DNA of 64,000 nucleotides from Tenrec ecaudatus (Eukaryota; Chordata; Mammalia; Afrosoricida; Tenrecidae): contig NC_134547.1 in the NCBI RefSeq assembly GCF_050624435.1, positions 25,007,374 through 25,071,373 on the forward strand, written 5' to 3'. Positions 1-14,136 of this stretch are shown here, piece after piece. The notes under the pieces are model-generated. The model was not told the origin of the DNA. It searched no databases and was given only the letters and a program-made list of their open reading frames with translations. The translations under genes were made by a program, and so were the position numbers. Numbering within the stretch: the stretch's first letter is position 1; every line of letters begins with the position of its first letter.

Positions 1-44
1 TGTTTCCATGTCATATTGTCAGGGGCTAATGTTTCTCTTTCCAG

Positions 45-3000
45 GTAAACTACAAGCAGGAAATTGAACTAATGAAGAAAAACTTTGAGAAGGAGAAAAG
101 GGAAATGGAGCTTATGTTCAAAAGTGAAGTCAGCATGCTAGAGAACCAGAGAGCAGACCTGGAGGCGCTCCATGCACAGTCTCAGGATGCCCTTTGCAGC
201 CTGCAGGGGCAGCTGTGGTAGATAAGGAGTGGGGGCCCACATTGCCCCAAGGAGTTGGCCACCTTAGCTCAGTGGCCAGACGAGAAGCTACGCCTGAGAC
301 ACCAGCACGGACTACCACAAATCAGGTCTGCTGCCCTGTTTTCTTCTGGGTCCTCCTTCAGTCTGAAGTTCTTCCCAAAAACCCACATTAGATATTTAAT
401 TCAGGAAATGACTCAACTGCAGTGCATGCTAAGTGGGTAGTTTTTCTCTGGCCACAGAGAGGAAGGTAGGAAAAAATAGGGCTTTGTATGAGTTGTTTTA
501 ACTTAAATTAGAAATATATATATTAAAACTTAAGTTATGAAGTAATTTAGTTTGTAGACTACTTTTAACACATTCATATTTATTTTCTGCCTCAGACTTC
601 TCTGTAGCAAAGGAACAAAGTAGCAAAGCATCTTCCTTATTTAATGTCATGTTCTAATTTTCCAGTGCACGCGGTAGCATGTGGGCAAATGGAGAAAAAG
701 GCTAAAAGCTCCTTTGCAATAGGGAGGCCAGTTATCTGCGAAGGTAGCTTTTCAAAGCTGTCCTAAGCGAAAGGAGCCCTGCTGGGGCTTTGGGTTAGCA
801 TCAGGCTGCTAACTACAAGATTGGTGATTCCAACCTCCCAACTGCTTTGTGAGAGAAAAACAGACTTGCTCCTCCAAGAAGAGGGACCATCTGAGAGCCT
901 CGGCAGCAGTTTGCTCCATCCTGCAGAGCATAGGAGTTAGAATCGGTTTCATGGCAGCGAGTTGCTGTGTCATCACAAAGAAAAGCAATGAAAGATTTCT
1001 TTGGAAAACTGAGCGTATCAAGTAGGTTTCACTTAGTGGAATGATAACTGGTTGCTGCCAGCCCATGCCTATTTATCATGACCTCACTCTCCCACAGAGA
1101 ATCTTGGCCCTCGCCAACTTGGACACCAAGCGGGCTAGAGCCCTGCTGACCAGACCTGCAAAGCCTCCTTGGGAAGCATTCTTAGCTGGGAACATGGCTC
1201 GGGTTAGAAGTGGCACTACGATGACCACAGTGGACCAAGCCATCTCCCGTGTCCTGTGACCTGGGGAGGTTGATGATCCCAGAGCCAGTCTGCCTTTCTG
1301 TCATGGTGCAAGGAAATTGAGGCAGCTTGAGTATGGGCGGTAAAGAAAATCCTGGACTACTGAATTGTACCCTCTTCTGTACCCTGCCTTTCTGTTCCCC
1401 AAAAGATGACCACACAGTGGCCTCAGACCTGGGCGTTGCAATAACACATACTGCCCGCTAGGATGATCCAGAGCTTCCTCCTGAGAATTTTGCTTCATAG
1501 TATCTGAACCTGTGAACTGTCTGGTAAAGGGCGGGCTACTGTCCAGAACACCTTATAGACCATTGCCACTATTCCCAAGCCCTCTCAGGCTCTAAGAAGC
1601 AGCAAAGGGACATGTCTGGTCCCAGGAGTTTCCTTAACTGGCTGGAAGGCTGCTCCCACCCCCATTCCCACCCCATGTCATGATTGTGAGTCGAGCCATA
1701 TTGCATGACTCTGATGAGCTGAGTTACTCTTGTTCTCCCAGGCTGACTGCTCTCAGCTGGGCCTCACTCCACCTCAGTGTTATTTTCCTGGGGCTTCTAA
1801 AGGCCTCTTTCCTAGATGTTTAAAATACTTTTTAGAGTAATTTCGACTAAAGGTACTTTTTTTTTTCACTAAACTTTAGGCCAGTACTGCCCAATACAGC
1901 TTTCTGTAGTGATAGACATATCTTGTGTTTGCCTGCCCATTACAGGAGCCACTGGCCACATGGGGTCACTGAAAGTGACTGATGTGACCAAGAATCTGAG
2001 CTTTGATTTTATTCCATTTTAATCGGTCTAAATGTAAATTTAGTCCCATTTGACAAGTCGTGTCTGCTGCATTATCAACTAGATCTTGTGCATGCACTCT
2101 CTGAGCGCAGCTGGCACGAGTAGCGAGGAGTTGTGCACTTAGAACGTGCGCTTGGGCAGGCCTTTCTAACCCTGTGATACATGTGACATTCGTGTTTCTG
2201 AGCCAGGTCCATGTGAAAGTTTCTGTAGAAAGGGGGCAAAGGCTGAACTGAGCCAGAAACTCCTGTGAATGGAAGCAGCGCACTTGTTACAGCAATGGGA
2301 CTGTAAAAAGAAAAAGATGCTTCAGAGGCAACTGCAGCTAGTGACAGACATGGGAGCCCAGCTGGACTTGGACAAGGGATAGAGAAGAGAGGCAGAAGGA
2401 GATGCTAGCCCAGTGCAAGAAGCAGCAATGCAAGTTGGGTGGGGGGTGGAGGGTGGAGGGTGGCAGGGAGGGCTGATGAGTAAAGAGCAAGCTAAAATTT
2501 GCAAAGTGTTTGCACTTGAAAAGTTAGAAACCACATATAGGAAGCAATTAAAAGGGCTTTCCCTGGAGGCAGAGGGGCTGAAAGCCTTCTTGAAGGAGGG
2601 AAAGGCAACTGCCTCCAGGCCTGCTGAGGTCCACAGAAGTCAGAAAGGAGACGGGACCAGCAGGGTCAGAACGTGGAGAGGCTGAGTTCCTGCGTATGCC
2701 AGGGAGGCATCTCACTGCAGATCCTGTCCAGAGCCCGGTCCCGAGAGCAGCCCCACAGCCCAGAGGACCCTCTGCATAGCTCACTATCAGGGCCATCCCA
2801 TCTTGGTGAATGATATAGAGGTGGCTCCTGCTCCTTTAGAGACATGGGTGATGTATGCTATCCCCTAGAGGGGCAAGGCCCATGTTCCTGGAGAAACCCG
2901 TACCTTTGGCTAGCAGCCTTGCTGGTCAGAAGCAAAGATCATCTGAGCAGCAGGAGTCCAAAGCCACAGAGCAGCCCTTACTGGACATGGCTGGACACAA

Positions 3001-3212
3001 GCTGCCCCTCTAGGAGCCTCTGTGTCTTGGAAGGTGAGCATGGGGTAGGGACCACTAGGACAGGACAGCAGAAATTAGAAGATGCTGTACCGATAACAGA
3101 AGGTAGAAACTGTGCTGGAGAGAGAAAAGAATGACATGAAAACCAGGCTCCTACAGCTGGAAGATAAGCTTCTGGCTAGGGAGAAAGAAGCAGACTCGAG
3201 AGAGAATAACAG
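45..3212 (+). pseudogene. NIN: Giant internal exon of NIN, decayed inside
   Basis: The exon opens after a strong acceptor (pyrimidine tract then AG at 43-44). Codons 45-218 give 58 residues of charged coiled-coil beginning VNYKQEIELMKKNFEK, and then meet a TAG at 219-221. Later pieces of the same coiled-coil are recognisable at 2311-2378 (KMLQRQLQLVTDMGAQL), 2388-2420 in another frame (RQKEMLAQCKKQQ), 2479-2590 and 3130-3212 (NDMKTRLLQLEDKLLAREKE). The last piece ends in AG, which joins the A that opens the next exon to make Arg, so it is the true 3' end of the exon. Frame 0 at the start, frame 1 at the end, switches between, several stops and an AfroSINE near 776-965 show that it cannot be read through. 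In human NIN a single very large exon of roughly 2.1 kb (from memory) lies here; this one spans 3.2 kb. Splice sites are retained, the donor (AACAG/gtttgc) being weak. An assembly error is unlikely to explain this many lesions. Confidence 0.72.
776..965 (+). repeat. AfroSINE inside the decayed NIN exon
   Basis: It reads in the same order as other AfroSINEs in the window: ggctgctaactacaagattg, then a body with gggaccatctgagagcctc, then gagttagaatcggtttcatg. The sequence is well diverged, so the insertion is old. Its presence inside the exon boundaries is part of the evidence that the exon is not coding. Confidence 0.7.
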
Positions 3213-3894
3213 GTTTGCCCTCTATCCATTCTTAAACAAGTGGAACTGAGTCATCTCAGTCCCTGATGACTTGATTGCATAACCCCCTTTCCTCCTAGCA
3301 GGCTGGTAGACTCGGCACCAGGAGAATACCACGTAGCCCAGGTGTGCCCAAGCTTACAAGCCCAGTCTGGCCTGTACTCGGGCCGTGGTGTTGCTAGGTG
3401 CTGTGTGAATGCGAAAAGAGAAATTTTCCATACAGAAACCCCCAGAACTTCACCAAGAGGACTGCTGTGGCTTAGACTCAGGTTTTCACTATCTCTGTCG
3501 GCAGGAAATCTGTGCTTGTCTCACGGGGCCCACGAAAGACTGCCCTGAACCCCATTTCATTCCTTTGGGGTCTCTGAAGGTCTCTGCCTGCCAGCTCCAA
3601 GCACCTTCCTTTAGTCCCACTGTGTGTATTTATTGAAAGTGTCCTTGGCGCAGATCTACTGCTTCGTGAATTCTGTGAGAGCCCCAAGAACTGACTGGGA
3701 CACTCGGATGTTGGCCGCAGAAGCCAATGCCTTCTAGAGAAAGCTGAGCTGAGAGGGAGTTCTTAATTCCACCAGCTGGGCAGGCTGCTTGAAAGGCCAC
3801 AGTTGGAACTGGCCTTCTCGCTTGAGGACTTTGGCTGGCAAATGCTCTATCTCAAAAGCCTGGGATATAGGAAGGCCTTTCCCAATATTTTCCA
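3213..3894. other. NIN intron, unassigned sequence
   Basis: The donor of the giant exon is at 3213-3214. Short open frames here show no family resemblance, and I see no repeat I can name. Confidence 0.4.
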
Positions 3895-4380
3895 TAGATG
3901 GACCCATGTCCCTGAGTGGCTTAAAACAACACAGATTTAATATCTTACAGTTCTAGACGCTACAGGTCAGAAATAGGTTAAAATTTAGCTAATTTCTTGA
4001 CAGCTTAGTTGCATGTTAGCTAGAACTGAGAGCTAAATTGTACTCTAATCGAGGTGTCATCAGGGTTGTGCCCCTTCCAAGGGGTTCTAAGGAGAACCCA
4101 TGTACTTACTTTTTCCACCTTCTAGTAGCCACTCACATTTCTTGACTCGTGGCCTCTTCCACTTTTCAAAGCGTCCAATGGCTGGCTGAATCTAAGGCTG
4201 TGCCTCTTCTGCCTCTTTCATTTAAAAGGACCCTAGTCTGTACAATAGGCCCACTAGAATAGTCCAGAATAATCTCATTATCTCACAGTCAGCTGATCAG
4301 CAGACTTAATTTCATCTTCAACTGTAATTCCCCTTAGCCATGTAACATAATATTCACAATCGGGAATTAGAACATGAATA
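3895..4380 (-). repeat. Ancient mammalian interspersed repeat, family not assigned
   Basis: The segment beginning near ggcttaaaacaacacagatt, followed by ttacagttctagacgc and a body with ctcatttcttgactcgtggc-like text, follows a common mammalian repeat of the LTR/DNA-relic kind. It is strongly diverged. The strand is a guess. Confidence 0.4.
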
Positions 4381-4384
4381 ATGT

Positions 4385-4625
4385 TTTACCAACTGCCATC
4401 GAGTTAATTCTGACTCATATCCACCCCAAAGGGCAGAGTAAAACTGATCCCTAGGGTTTGTGAGGCTATAAATCTTGATAGAAGCAGAAAGCCCCATCGT
4501 TCTCCTTTAGAGCAGTGAGTGGGTGGGTCTTTTAGCTGCTGGCTTTCCAGTTAGCAACCTAGAGTGAAATGCAGATGAATACAATACCAACTGCACCACC
4601 ATGGCTTCCCAGAACAGTCTTTAGG
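4385..4625 (-). repeat. AfroSINE, antisense
   Basis: It contains actgccatcgagttaattct, gactcatatccaccccaaag and gggtttgtgaggctataaat, then a gcagaaagccccatc body and ends ccaactgcaccaccatggct. This is the reverse-complement order of the tRNA-derived afrotherian SINE, and it is one of the best preserved copies in the window. Confidence 0.85.
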
Positions 4626-4639
4626 AGGTCATTAATCTG

Positions 4640-5140
4640 CCAACCACAGCAGTGATCTGGATGTTTTTTATCTCTGATACATTCATGATCACATATCTTT
4701 GGTGTATTTAGGTGTGTATTTTTTAAAATATTCTAATGTTATATGCAATAAAAAAGTGTACTGCTATGATTTTATAAGAAATTGATCAGATCGTTTTACC
4801 AGCACCCAAAACAAGAAATAGAACCCTCCTGGATTCCCCACACATAGCCAGTATCCTGACTTCTAACTCCTTAATTTTGCCTGTTTTTGCACTTTATATA
4901 AAAGAAGCATACCATCCGTCCTTTCTTACCATATGTTGTTTGTGAGATTCTTCCATATTGTTGCTTAGAGCTATAGTTATTTCATTTGCACTTTATTTTT
5001 CATTCTCTTGCCTACATTTTTCTACTGCTATGAAAGTTCTTTTACATGTCTTCTGGGTCAATGCAATATGTTTGTATGGAATGGAATTTTTTAGATTTTA
5101 AGATATAATAATGTTTACCTTTTTATTGACATAAGAAACA
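4640..5140 (-). repeat. Ancient L1 3' fragment, antisense
   Basis: AT-rich text with phrases typical of old L1 3' ends read backwards, such as cttttgcactttatataaaa and gttgcttagagctatagtta. It is heavily diverged. Confidence 0.5.
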
Positions 5141-5164
5141 ATGTGTCTTGTGCAAAACTCAACT

Positions 5165-5969
5165 ACAACTCTTTTTTTAATGAAGTTTTTATTGTGAATT
5201 ACGGTTTACAGAGCAGATCATACTTTAACACTCTGCAATTCATACATATTTTGATGCCATTCATTCATTCCAGTCCCCTTAATGTGCCCTCCCTTAGTCC
5301 ACGACTTCCCTGTTTTCTATGTCCTTTTCTCCTCCTTTCCTAGCCTTCTGTCTTTGGGTGAATGCTCCCCATCTCATTTTAACGGTTGACTTTTCTAACA
5401 CAGTAGTGAGTTGAAGTCCAGACCCAAGGGAGCACAGTCTTAGGGGCCCTACCAGACGCTGTCTGACCAGTAAGCCTGGTTTCTTTTAGCATTTTGATTG
5501 ACAGGTTCTTCTTCTCTTTCCAGGACTCTCTAGTGTGATTTTATGCAGAGCTGGTGGTGGTGGCGCCAGGTATCACCCCGTTCTTCTGGGCCCAGGATTG
5601 TGGAGACCGGTGTTCTCACTGTCCCTTCGACTAAGTGTTTTCCCTGTGTCTGTTTGACTGCCACCCCGCTGCTCTGCTCTGGACAGGGAGAGATCAGTCC
5701 TTGCACCCTAGACGGCTGCTCAGAGACCTTTAAGACCGCTGCTACTTACCAGATTAGAATGTAGAGCACTGTCTTTGTGAACTATGATATGCTAATGGAT
5801 CATTTTGTCCCCTGCAACTATTGTGATACCACTCCCCCAAAGCCCAGTACCTTATTCCTTCAGAGTATCTGCTTATATTTAAGAAGTTGTCATAATTTTG
5901 TCCTCTGTTCACCCCACCACATTCATGGATATATTTGCAGTAAAAGTAAATATACAAATACTCACTTTT

Positions 5970-6027
<58 letters not shown>

Positions 6028-7140
6028 GTTTGTAAAAGTCTCCTATCTGTTCAGCCTGTGTGTATGTCCAAGTACTCACTTGTAGATTCCCCAATCCCCC
6101 ACTGTTGTAGGACTTTGAATCTAACAGTGTTTGCGTCTGTAGTTTCTCACTCTTGCAAACTACCGGTGTACTCGCCTGCCTGCCTCCATCGTTTCTCCTG
6201 TGTGTTGCATTCCCCTCCGCCCAGGCTATCACTTGCCTGTGTTCTAGCCGCACCTCCCCCCCCCTCCTTTCCATCCTCTGCAACCATCAAAGAATGTTTT
6301 TATTTCCATAAGAAAACTTACTGTTGATTTTTATAGTGGTGGTCTCATACGATATCTGTCCTTTTTGTTTTTGACTAATTCCACTCGGCGTACTGTCCTC
6401 CGTGTCCATCCCTCTGTGAGGGCTTTGCAGGTGCATCGTTATTCTTCGACGTTGCATAGCATTTCATTGTGTGTTTATTGCACCCAAGTTTGTTCATCCA
6501 TTCTTCCACTGCAGGGCATTTAGATTGTTCCTGTTTTTTGCTATTGTGAATAATGCTATGATGAACATGGGTCTGTATCTATTTATTTGTGTCATAGTTT
6601 TTATTTCTCGAAGACACATACCAAGTAGAGGGATTGATGTGTCATGGTATTTCTCTTCCCAACTTTCTCAGGGTGCACCATACTGCCTGCCACAGTGGCT
6701 GCACCATTTCCCAGTTCCTCCGGCAGTGTATGAAAGTGCCAGTCTTTCCACACCCTCACCATCATTTGTTGTTATCTGTTGTTGTTTTTTTAACCTTCCA
6801 GTTAATTTGGGGGGTGAGGTCGTATCTCATTTTGATGTGTATTTCTCTAATGGCTAATGATTAAGAGCATTTCTTCATATATTTTTGCCCCCCTGAATGT
6901 CTTCTTTGGTGAAGGATCTGTTCGCATCCTTTGACCATTTTTTAAATTAGATTGCCTATCTCTTTCTGTTGAGATACTCAATTTTCTGTAAATTTTAGAG
7001 ATGAGTCTCTTGTCCAGTATGTCATTGTCCAATATGAAATTCCACAGCCTTTGGCTGCTCTTTTGACTCTTGGTGGAATCTCTTGACACACACAATTGTC
7101 TACGTTTTCGGAGCCCCTAGTCATCCATTGTCTTCTGCTC
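5165..7140 (-). mobile_element. L1 LINE: end of ORF2 and 3' UTR, antisense
   Basis: Read on the minus strand this begins in the last part of ORF2 and runs through the 3' UTR to a tail at 5165-5180 (ttttttaatgaagtttttat on the plus strand). The plus-strand phrases tgctattgtgaataatgcta, catccattcttccactgcag and ttaagagcatttcttcatat are characteristic of the L1 ORF2/3' UTR junction. No long open frame survives. A CA/TA microsatellite (5972-6028) lies inside the 3' UTR. Confidence 0.85.
5972..6028. repeat. (CA)n(TA)n microsatellite
   Basis: About 15 CA units run directly into about 13 TA units. It lies inside the antisense L1 3' UTR. Confidence 0.97.
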
Positions 7141-9455
<2,315 letters not shown>

Positions 9456-9459
9456 TATT

Positions 9460-9860
9460 GGAGATGCAGTTAGTTTAAAATTTGGCACCTTGTCTTTTGA
9501 TCTCTCTTAAGTTCCATTTTTAATTTGTTCCAGTTTTTAATACTTTCTGCTTTCTTTTCTAAAGGTTCTTGTCTGTTTTACTTTGTTATTGTTAGTTGTT
9601 TCTGTTGTTTTCAAAGTATGTTTTCCTATAGATGAAGTCCAGAATAGGTGCATCTATACAGACCCTAACTGGATTAATGGTTCTTTGGGAGTTTCACACA
9701 GTTGGTTAGAAGGAAATGGGAAGCTAATAACGACGAGTACAAGAATGAAGAAAATGTTCCAAAACTGATTGTGGTGATGATTATACAATCTTGATATGAT
9801 TGAACTATTGAATTGTATATATGTGAATTATGTATCAATAGAACTTTTTTAAAAATTAAA
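9460..9860 (+). repeat. Old L1 3' end, plus strand
   Basis: The end reads gattgtggtgatgattatac, then tgatatgattgaactattga and a tail with aaaaattaaag. The same ending recurs at 40,100-40,215 and 57,750-57,850, marking an older L1 3' UTR subfamily than the AATAAAATGATTT tails. Confidence 0.6.
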
Positions 9861-10195
9861 GAATCGCCTGAGAACTTTGCTAAAATATTGATTGTGATTC
9901 AGTATATTTAGGTCAAAAATTCAAATTATCAACAGGGGTTGGAACTGGAATGAATCGGTTTGAAGTCCTAAGGGTAAACTTTCCTAAATTCTTCTGGCTT
10001 TAGGAGCTTGGGATCAAGATTGAACCATCACCACTATTATCAATCATAGCAGTAGCAGTAGTGTAGAGGGATCTGGGCCGTAGAATATGAGGGGAGGTAG
10101 GGGTGGGCCTTTTTGTCCAAGCCATGGTGGACTGTTACTAGAAGAAGAAAACTCATTAATTGGCAATGATATTGTTAATTTTGCTTTTTCAACAG

Positions 10196-10265
10196 GAAAG
10201 AAATTGATATTTTAAAGAAAGAGAAATATCAGGCCTGCCTTGAAATGGAAATGATCAACAGTCAG
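10196..10265 (+). CDS. NIN: NIN coding exon (70 bp), coiled coil
   Basis: One base completes Arg, then 23 codons read KEIDILKKEKYQACLEMEMI and NSQ, continuing the coiled-coil. The acceptor is tttttcaacag/G and the donor AGTCAG/gtttag. The exon ends on a codon boundary and joins in frame to the exon at 18053 to give a NSQ-SQKYKDQLSQL junction, which matches the layout of vertebrate ninein. The exon is short and charged, with no motif beyond the heptads. The donor is unusual at +3 to +5 (gtttag rather than gtaagt), so it may be a weak site. A TTTC-rich run (10299-10328) begins about 30 bp downstream. Confidence 0.9.
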
Positions 10266-10298
10266 GTTTAGTATTACCACCTGATGTGAAGCTAATGA

Positions 10299-10328
10299 AC
10301 TTTTCTTTCTCTCTTTCTTTCTTTCTTT
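10299..10328. repeat. (TTTC)n microsatellite
   Basis: A run of cttt units starting 34 bp after the exon end. It is pyrimidine-rich on the plus strand and could bind a polypyrimidine-tract protein; that effect is inference. Confidence 0.85.
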
Positions 10329-10699
10329 AAAAACTATTTTCGAATATTATAGAGGACTTTGTTCCTCAACGATTTCAGAATGCAGTAAATACCTCCCTTG
10401 TCAAAAATCAGAAAGTTCGTGTGGATACATTACTGCCGTCAGGGACACCCCATTTTGGTGCTGCCAGCCATCCTGATAATTCTTAGAATCACATGTGGCA
10501 TTTATATCATGTCTTCTTGTCTCTTTCTCACGGTCTATTCTTTATTTTGGAGACCATGGCACTTTTGAATATTACATGCAATTGTTTTGTTCCGTGTCTT
10601 GAAGTTTGGGTTTGTCTAGTCATTGATAATAATTAGATTGAGATGAGGCTTCTTTGGCAGAAGTACAAGAGTAAGAGTTGTGCAGTCATCAGCACCATC

Positions 10700-11569
10700 A
10701 ATGTCAGAACTCTTCCTTCTTCCACTCATTGTTAGCTTCCCACTTCCCGCATCCTCCCTGCCATGCCCCTAGCCAACTATCACTCCAGTTACTGTCTCTA
10801 GAGATTTACATAGCCTGGATTTCATACACAGAAAATCACACAAAGCACAAACAATGACAAAGCAAAACAGAGAAAAACCTCAGCCAAAAGAAAATATAAA
10901 ATGTTAGAAACTGCCACCAGTTAGAACCTCCTTGGGAATTCAGCCAGTCTCAGCCAGAATCTTAACAGTGAGACACACTTTCACATAAACTAACAAGTAC
11001 TAGCAGACCCCTTAAAATCCCCTTTTTTAATTTATCAGAAAACCACTATAACCAGAACACCACTTATGATTATTTCTGTCACCTAAATCCTACTCATGTA
11101 TTCCTATCTCCTATTCCTTCTACCCAGTCAGCTCTATCATTTCTTCCTCATCTCAACAGAATACAATTTCCAGCCCCTATCTGAACTTTCTCCACTAACC
11201 CAAAGAGCAAGTCCTGTCCCTCCCTCCTCCACCTACTCACACACAATCCAGAACCTTACATACCATCTACAGTTGGATCACTATGCCATGCAAACAACAG
11301 TCAGCAGTAGTAATCACAAAAAATCAAGATAAACAAAAGTCAACAACTGAAGATTACGCAACTTCATTGGAATACACAGAAAGTGAAGACCTTAAATTAC
11401 CAGAAAGAGAATACAGGTGAATGATGTTTGTGACCATACAAGAGATTTGGGGATCAATTCTGAAAAAAGGAAGAAAGTGTGATACTAAAAACCTCACACC
11501 CCAAAGAAACCGAGAAACAAAACAATGAGATAACAGAATTAAAAAACATTGTATGAGAACTGAGCAATA
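10700..11569 (+). mobile_element. Older L1, 5' UTR/ORF1 side, first part of a split copy
   Basis: A-rich text (ggtgaatgatgtttgtgacc, ggagaaaaatgagataacag-like) resembles 47,100-47,900, where it leads into an L1 ORF1. The copy is cut at 11569 by a younger L1 insertion and resumes at 14137. Both sides carry the site duplication agaactgagcaata / agaactgaacaata. Confidence 0.65.
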
Positions 11570-14136
11570 CCGGTGTTCATCGCAGCACAGTTTACAATTG
11601 CAAGGAGTTGGAAACAACCCAAATTTCCATCAACAGATGAATGGATTAAAAACCTATGGTACAGATGTGCTTTACATAATTGATGTATGTATGGATTGTG
11701 CTAAGAGTTGTATGAGCCTCTAATAAAATGATTTAAATAAAAACTATGGTACATACGTACACTGGAGTACTATACATCACTAAAAAGCAGTGATGAATGC
11801 ATGAAGCACCTTGCCACATGGGAAAAACTGGAGAAAATAATGCTAAACAAAGTAAGCCAAGCACAAAACACAAATACAACATGAGTCCGCTGAGGTAAAC
11901 TTAAAAAAAATGCAAAAGAGACATAAGGAAAAAGCTACTGTATACAAACATTCCTGGGGTGAGGTCCAGGTAGTATGGCAGGGGCCAGACCAAATCCAGG
12001 GATACATATGGTAGACAATTAAAAAGGTTGGGGGGGGGGAAGAAAATGAAATAAATGGGTAGCTGGGGAACAGGGAACTAACCCATCCAAGGGGAGGGTC
12101 TTGTTCATATCGTCGCCGGGAAAGAAGGACCAGACTTCTACCCCATGCTCCAAGATGTGAATGCAACATACTGGCATGAAGCAAGGAACCAGTAGAGAGG
12201 TCTGAGGGGTTGGCCCCAATCCCAACTACATGGACAGCAGCCCTTGCCCCCAGAAGAAAGTACTTCAGAGGATAGCATTGAAGCTACAGCTCCGAGAGAG
12301 GGACATGTCTGATCAGAGCAAATCGAAGCAAATGAAGGGGGAGGAAGAGAGACTGGAGCACATCCTGGCCCACCAAGCCTTAAGGACAATATCCCCACTA
12401 AGAACAGCCAATGCACAGAGAGGACCATATGGCTGGTCCCACTATGAGACAGGACATCCCCCACTGACCCATAGCCCTATAGGGGACAACACTGGAGACA
12501 CAGTGTGGGAATTAGACCGATCTGACCCCACCACACTGAGGCAAAACATGAAGGGCATGCAACAGAACAGCAAGGGGAGCAGAGCAAGGAAGTCCCGAGG
12601 CATTATCAAAAATAGACTTTGGGTTCAGAGCATGGCACCCCATCAGGCTCAATCAGCAAACACTCGCAAATGTCAACAAACAGACCTTGAACTATTGACA
12701 GGCTTTTCTTTTTTGTGTCATTTGTTTTTTGGTGGTGTTGTTTTGTTTTCTTTTGTTGCTTTGTTTTGTTCTGTCTTGTTTTTGTGTATATTATTATCTC
12801 TGCAGGTCTATCTAGATAAAATAGGTGGGATAAACAATCTGGAGGAGAAAACAATGGGACTGACAGTTCCGGGGGGACATGAGAGAGGGGAAGGTTGGGG
12901 AAAAGAAGTGGTTAACAAACCAAGGGACAAGAGAACAACAAGTGATCCAAAATCAGTGGTGAGGAGCGTGTAAGAGGCCTGGTAGGGCTTGATCATGTGT
13001 AATGTAACCGAGAGGAATTACTGAAACCCTAATGAAGGCTGAACATGAACAAGAGCAAAGTAAAAGGAAATAGAGGAAAGAACTGCAAGGCACATAGCAT
13101 TTATAGAGCTCTAAATATAGGCATGTACATATGTAAATATATTTATATATGATGATGGAGAAATAGAACTATGCATATATTTATAGGTTTAGTATTAAAG
13201 TAGCAGATGGACATTTGGCCCCTACTCAAGTACTCTCTCAATGTAAGAACACTTGTTCTATTAAACTGGCATTCCATGATGCTCACCTTCCAGACACAAT
13301 CACTGAAGGCAAATGTGGTGAAGAAAGTCAATGGTGTCGGCTATCAAAAGATATAGCATCTAGAGTCTTAAAGGTTTGAAGGTAAACAAGTGGCCTTCTA
13401 GGCCAACCAAAGCCCACATGGAAGAAGCACACCAGCCTGTGTGATCATGAAGTGTCAAAGGGATCAGCTATCAGGCATCAAAGAACAAAGAATAATATCA
13501 TTGTGAATGAGGGGAGTGCAGATTGGGGACCCAAAGCCCATCTGTAGGCAACTGGACACCCCCTTACAGAAGGGCCACGGGGAGGAGATGGGCCAGTCAG
13601 GGTGCAGTGTAGCAATGATGAACATACAACTTTCCTCTATTTCTTAAATGTTTCCTCCCCACCACTATCATGATCCCAATTCTATCTTACAAATCTGGCT
13701 AGACCAGAGGATGTATACTGGTACAGATAGGAACTGAAAACACAGGGAATCCAGGATAGATGAACCCTTCAGGACCAGTGGTGGGAGTGGCAATACTGGG
13801 AGGGTGGAGGGAAGGTGGGGGTAGAAAGAGAGAACCAATTACAATGAGCTACATATAACCCCCTCCCTGGGGGATGTACAACTGAAAAGTGGGTGAAGAG
13901 AGACGTTGAACAGTGTAAGACATGACTAATAATAATTTATAAATTATTAAGTGTTCATGAGAAAGGGGGGCAGGGAGGGAGGGTAAAAAATGAGCTCATA
14001 CCAAGGACTCAAGTAGAAAGCAATGTTTTGAGAATGATGAGGGCAACAAATGTACAAATGTGCTGACACAATGGATGTATGTATGGATTGTGATAAAAGT
14101 AGTATGAGCCCCCAATAAAATAATTACCCCCAAAAA
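11570..14136 (+). mobile_element. L1 3' end (ORF2 tail plus about 2 kb 3' UTR) nested in an older L1
   Basis: It starts in the late L1 region ggtgttcatcgcagcacagt, passes through the family 3' UTR and ends gtatgagcccccaataaaat near 14125. A 14-bp target-site duplication with one mismatch bounds it (11556-11569 and 14137-14150). The 3' UTR here is unusually long, and it holds a 247-codon sense open frame at 12230-12973 that I take as chance. A further tiny L1 tail sits inside it at 11664-11738. Confidence 0.85.
11664..11738 (+). mobile_element. 75-bp L1 tail insertion with target-site duplication
   Basis: Only the last part of the L1 3' UTR (gatgtgctttacataattga to taataaaatgatttaaat) is present. 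It splits the host L1 text aaaaacctatggtaca, which is repeated on the other side as aaaaactatggtaca (11648-11663 and 11739-11753). It is a normal, extremely 5'-truncated retrotransposition. Confidence 0.8.

Noticed and set aside
194..440. Two overlapping plus-strand frames after the premature stop of the NIN exon
   Set aside because: They continue neither the ninein frame nor its composition, and they look like chance frames in decaying exon sequence.
5972..6028. Repeated direct units as a CRISPR array
   Set aside because: Dinucleotide microsatellite in a mammalian LINE; no spacers.
12230..12973. A 247-codon frame as a new gene
   Set aside because: It lies wholly inside an L1 3' UTR bounded by a target duplication, and the homologous copy near 51,600 is not open there.
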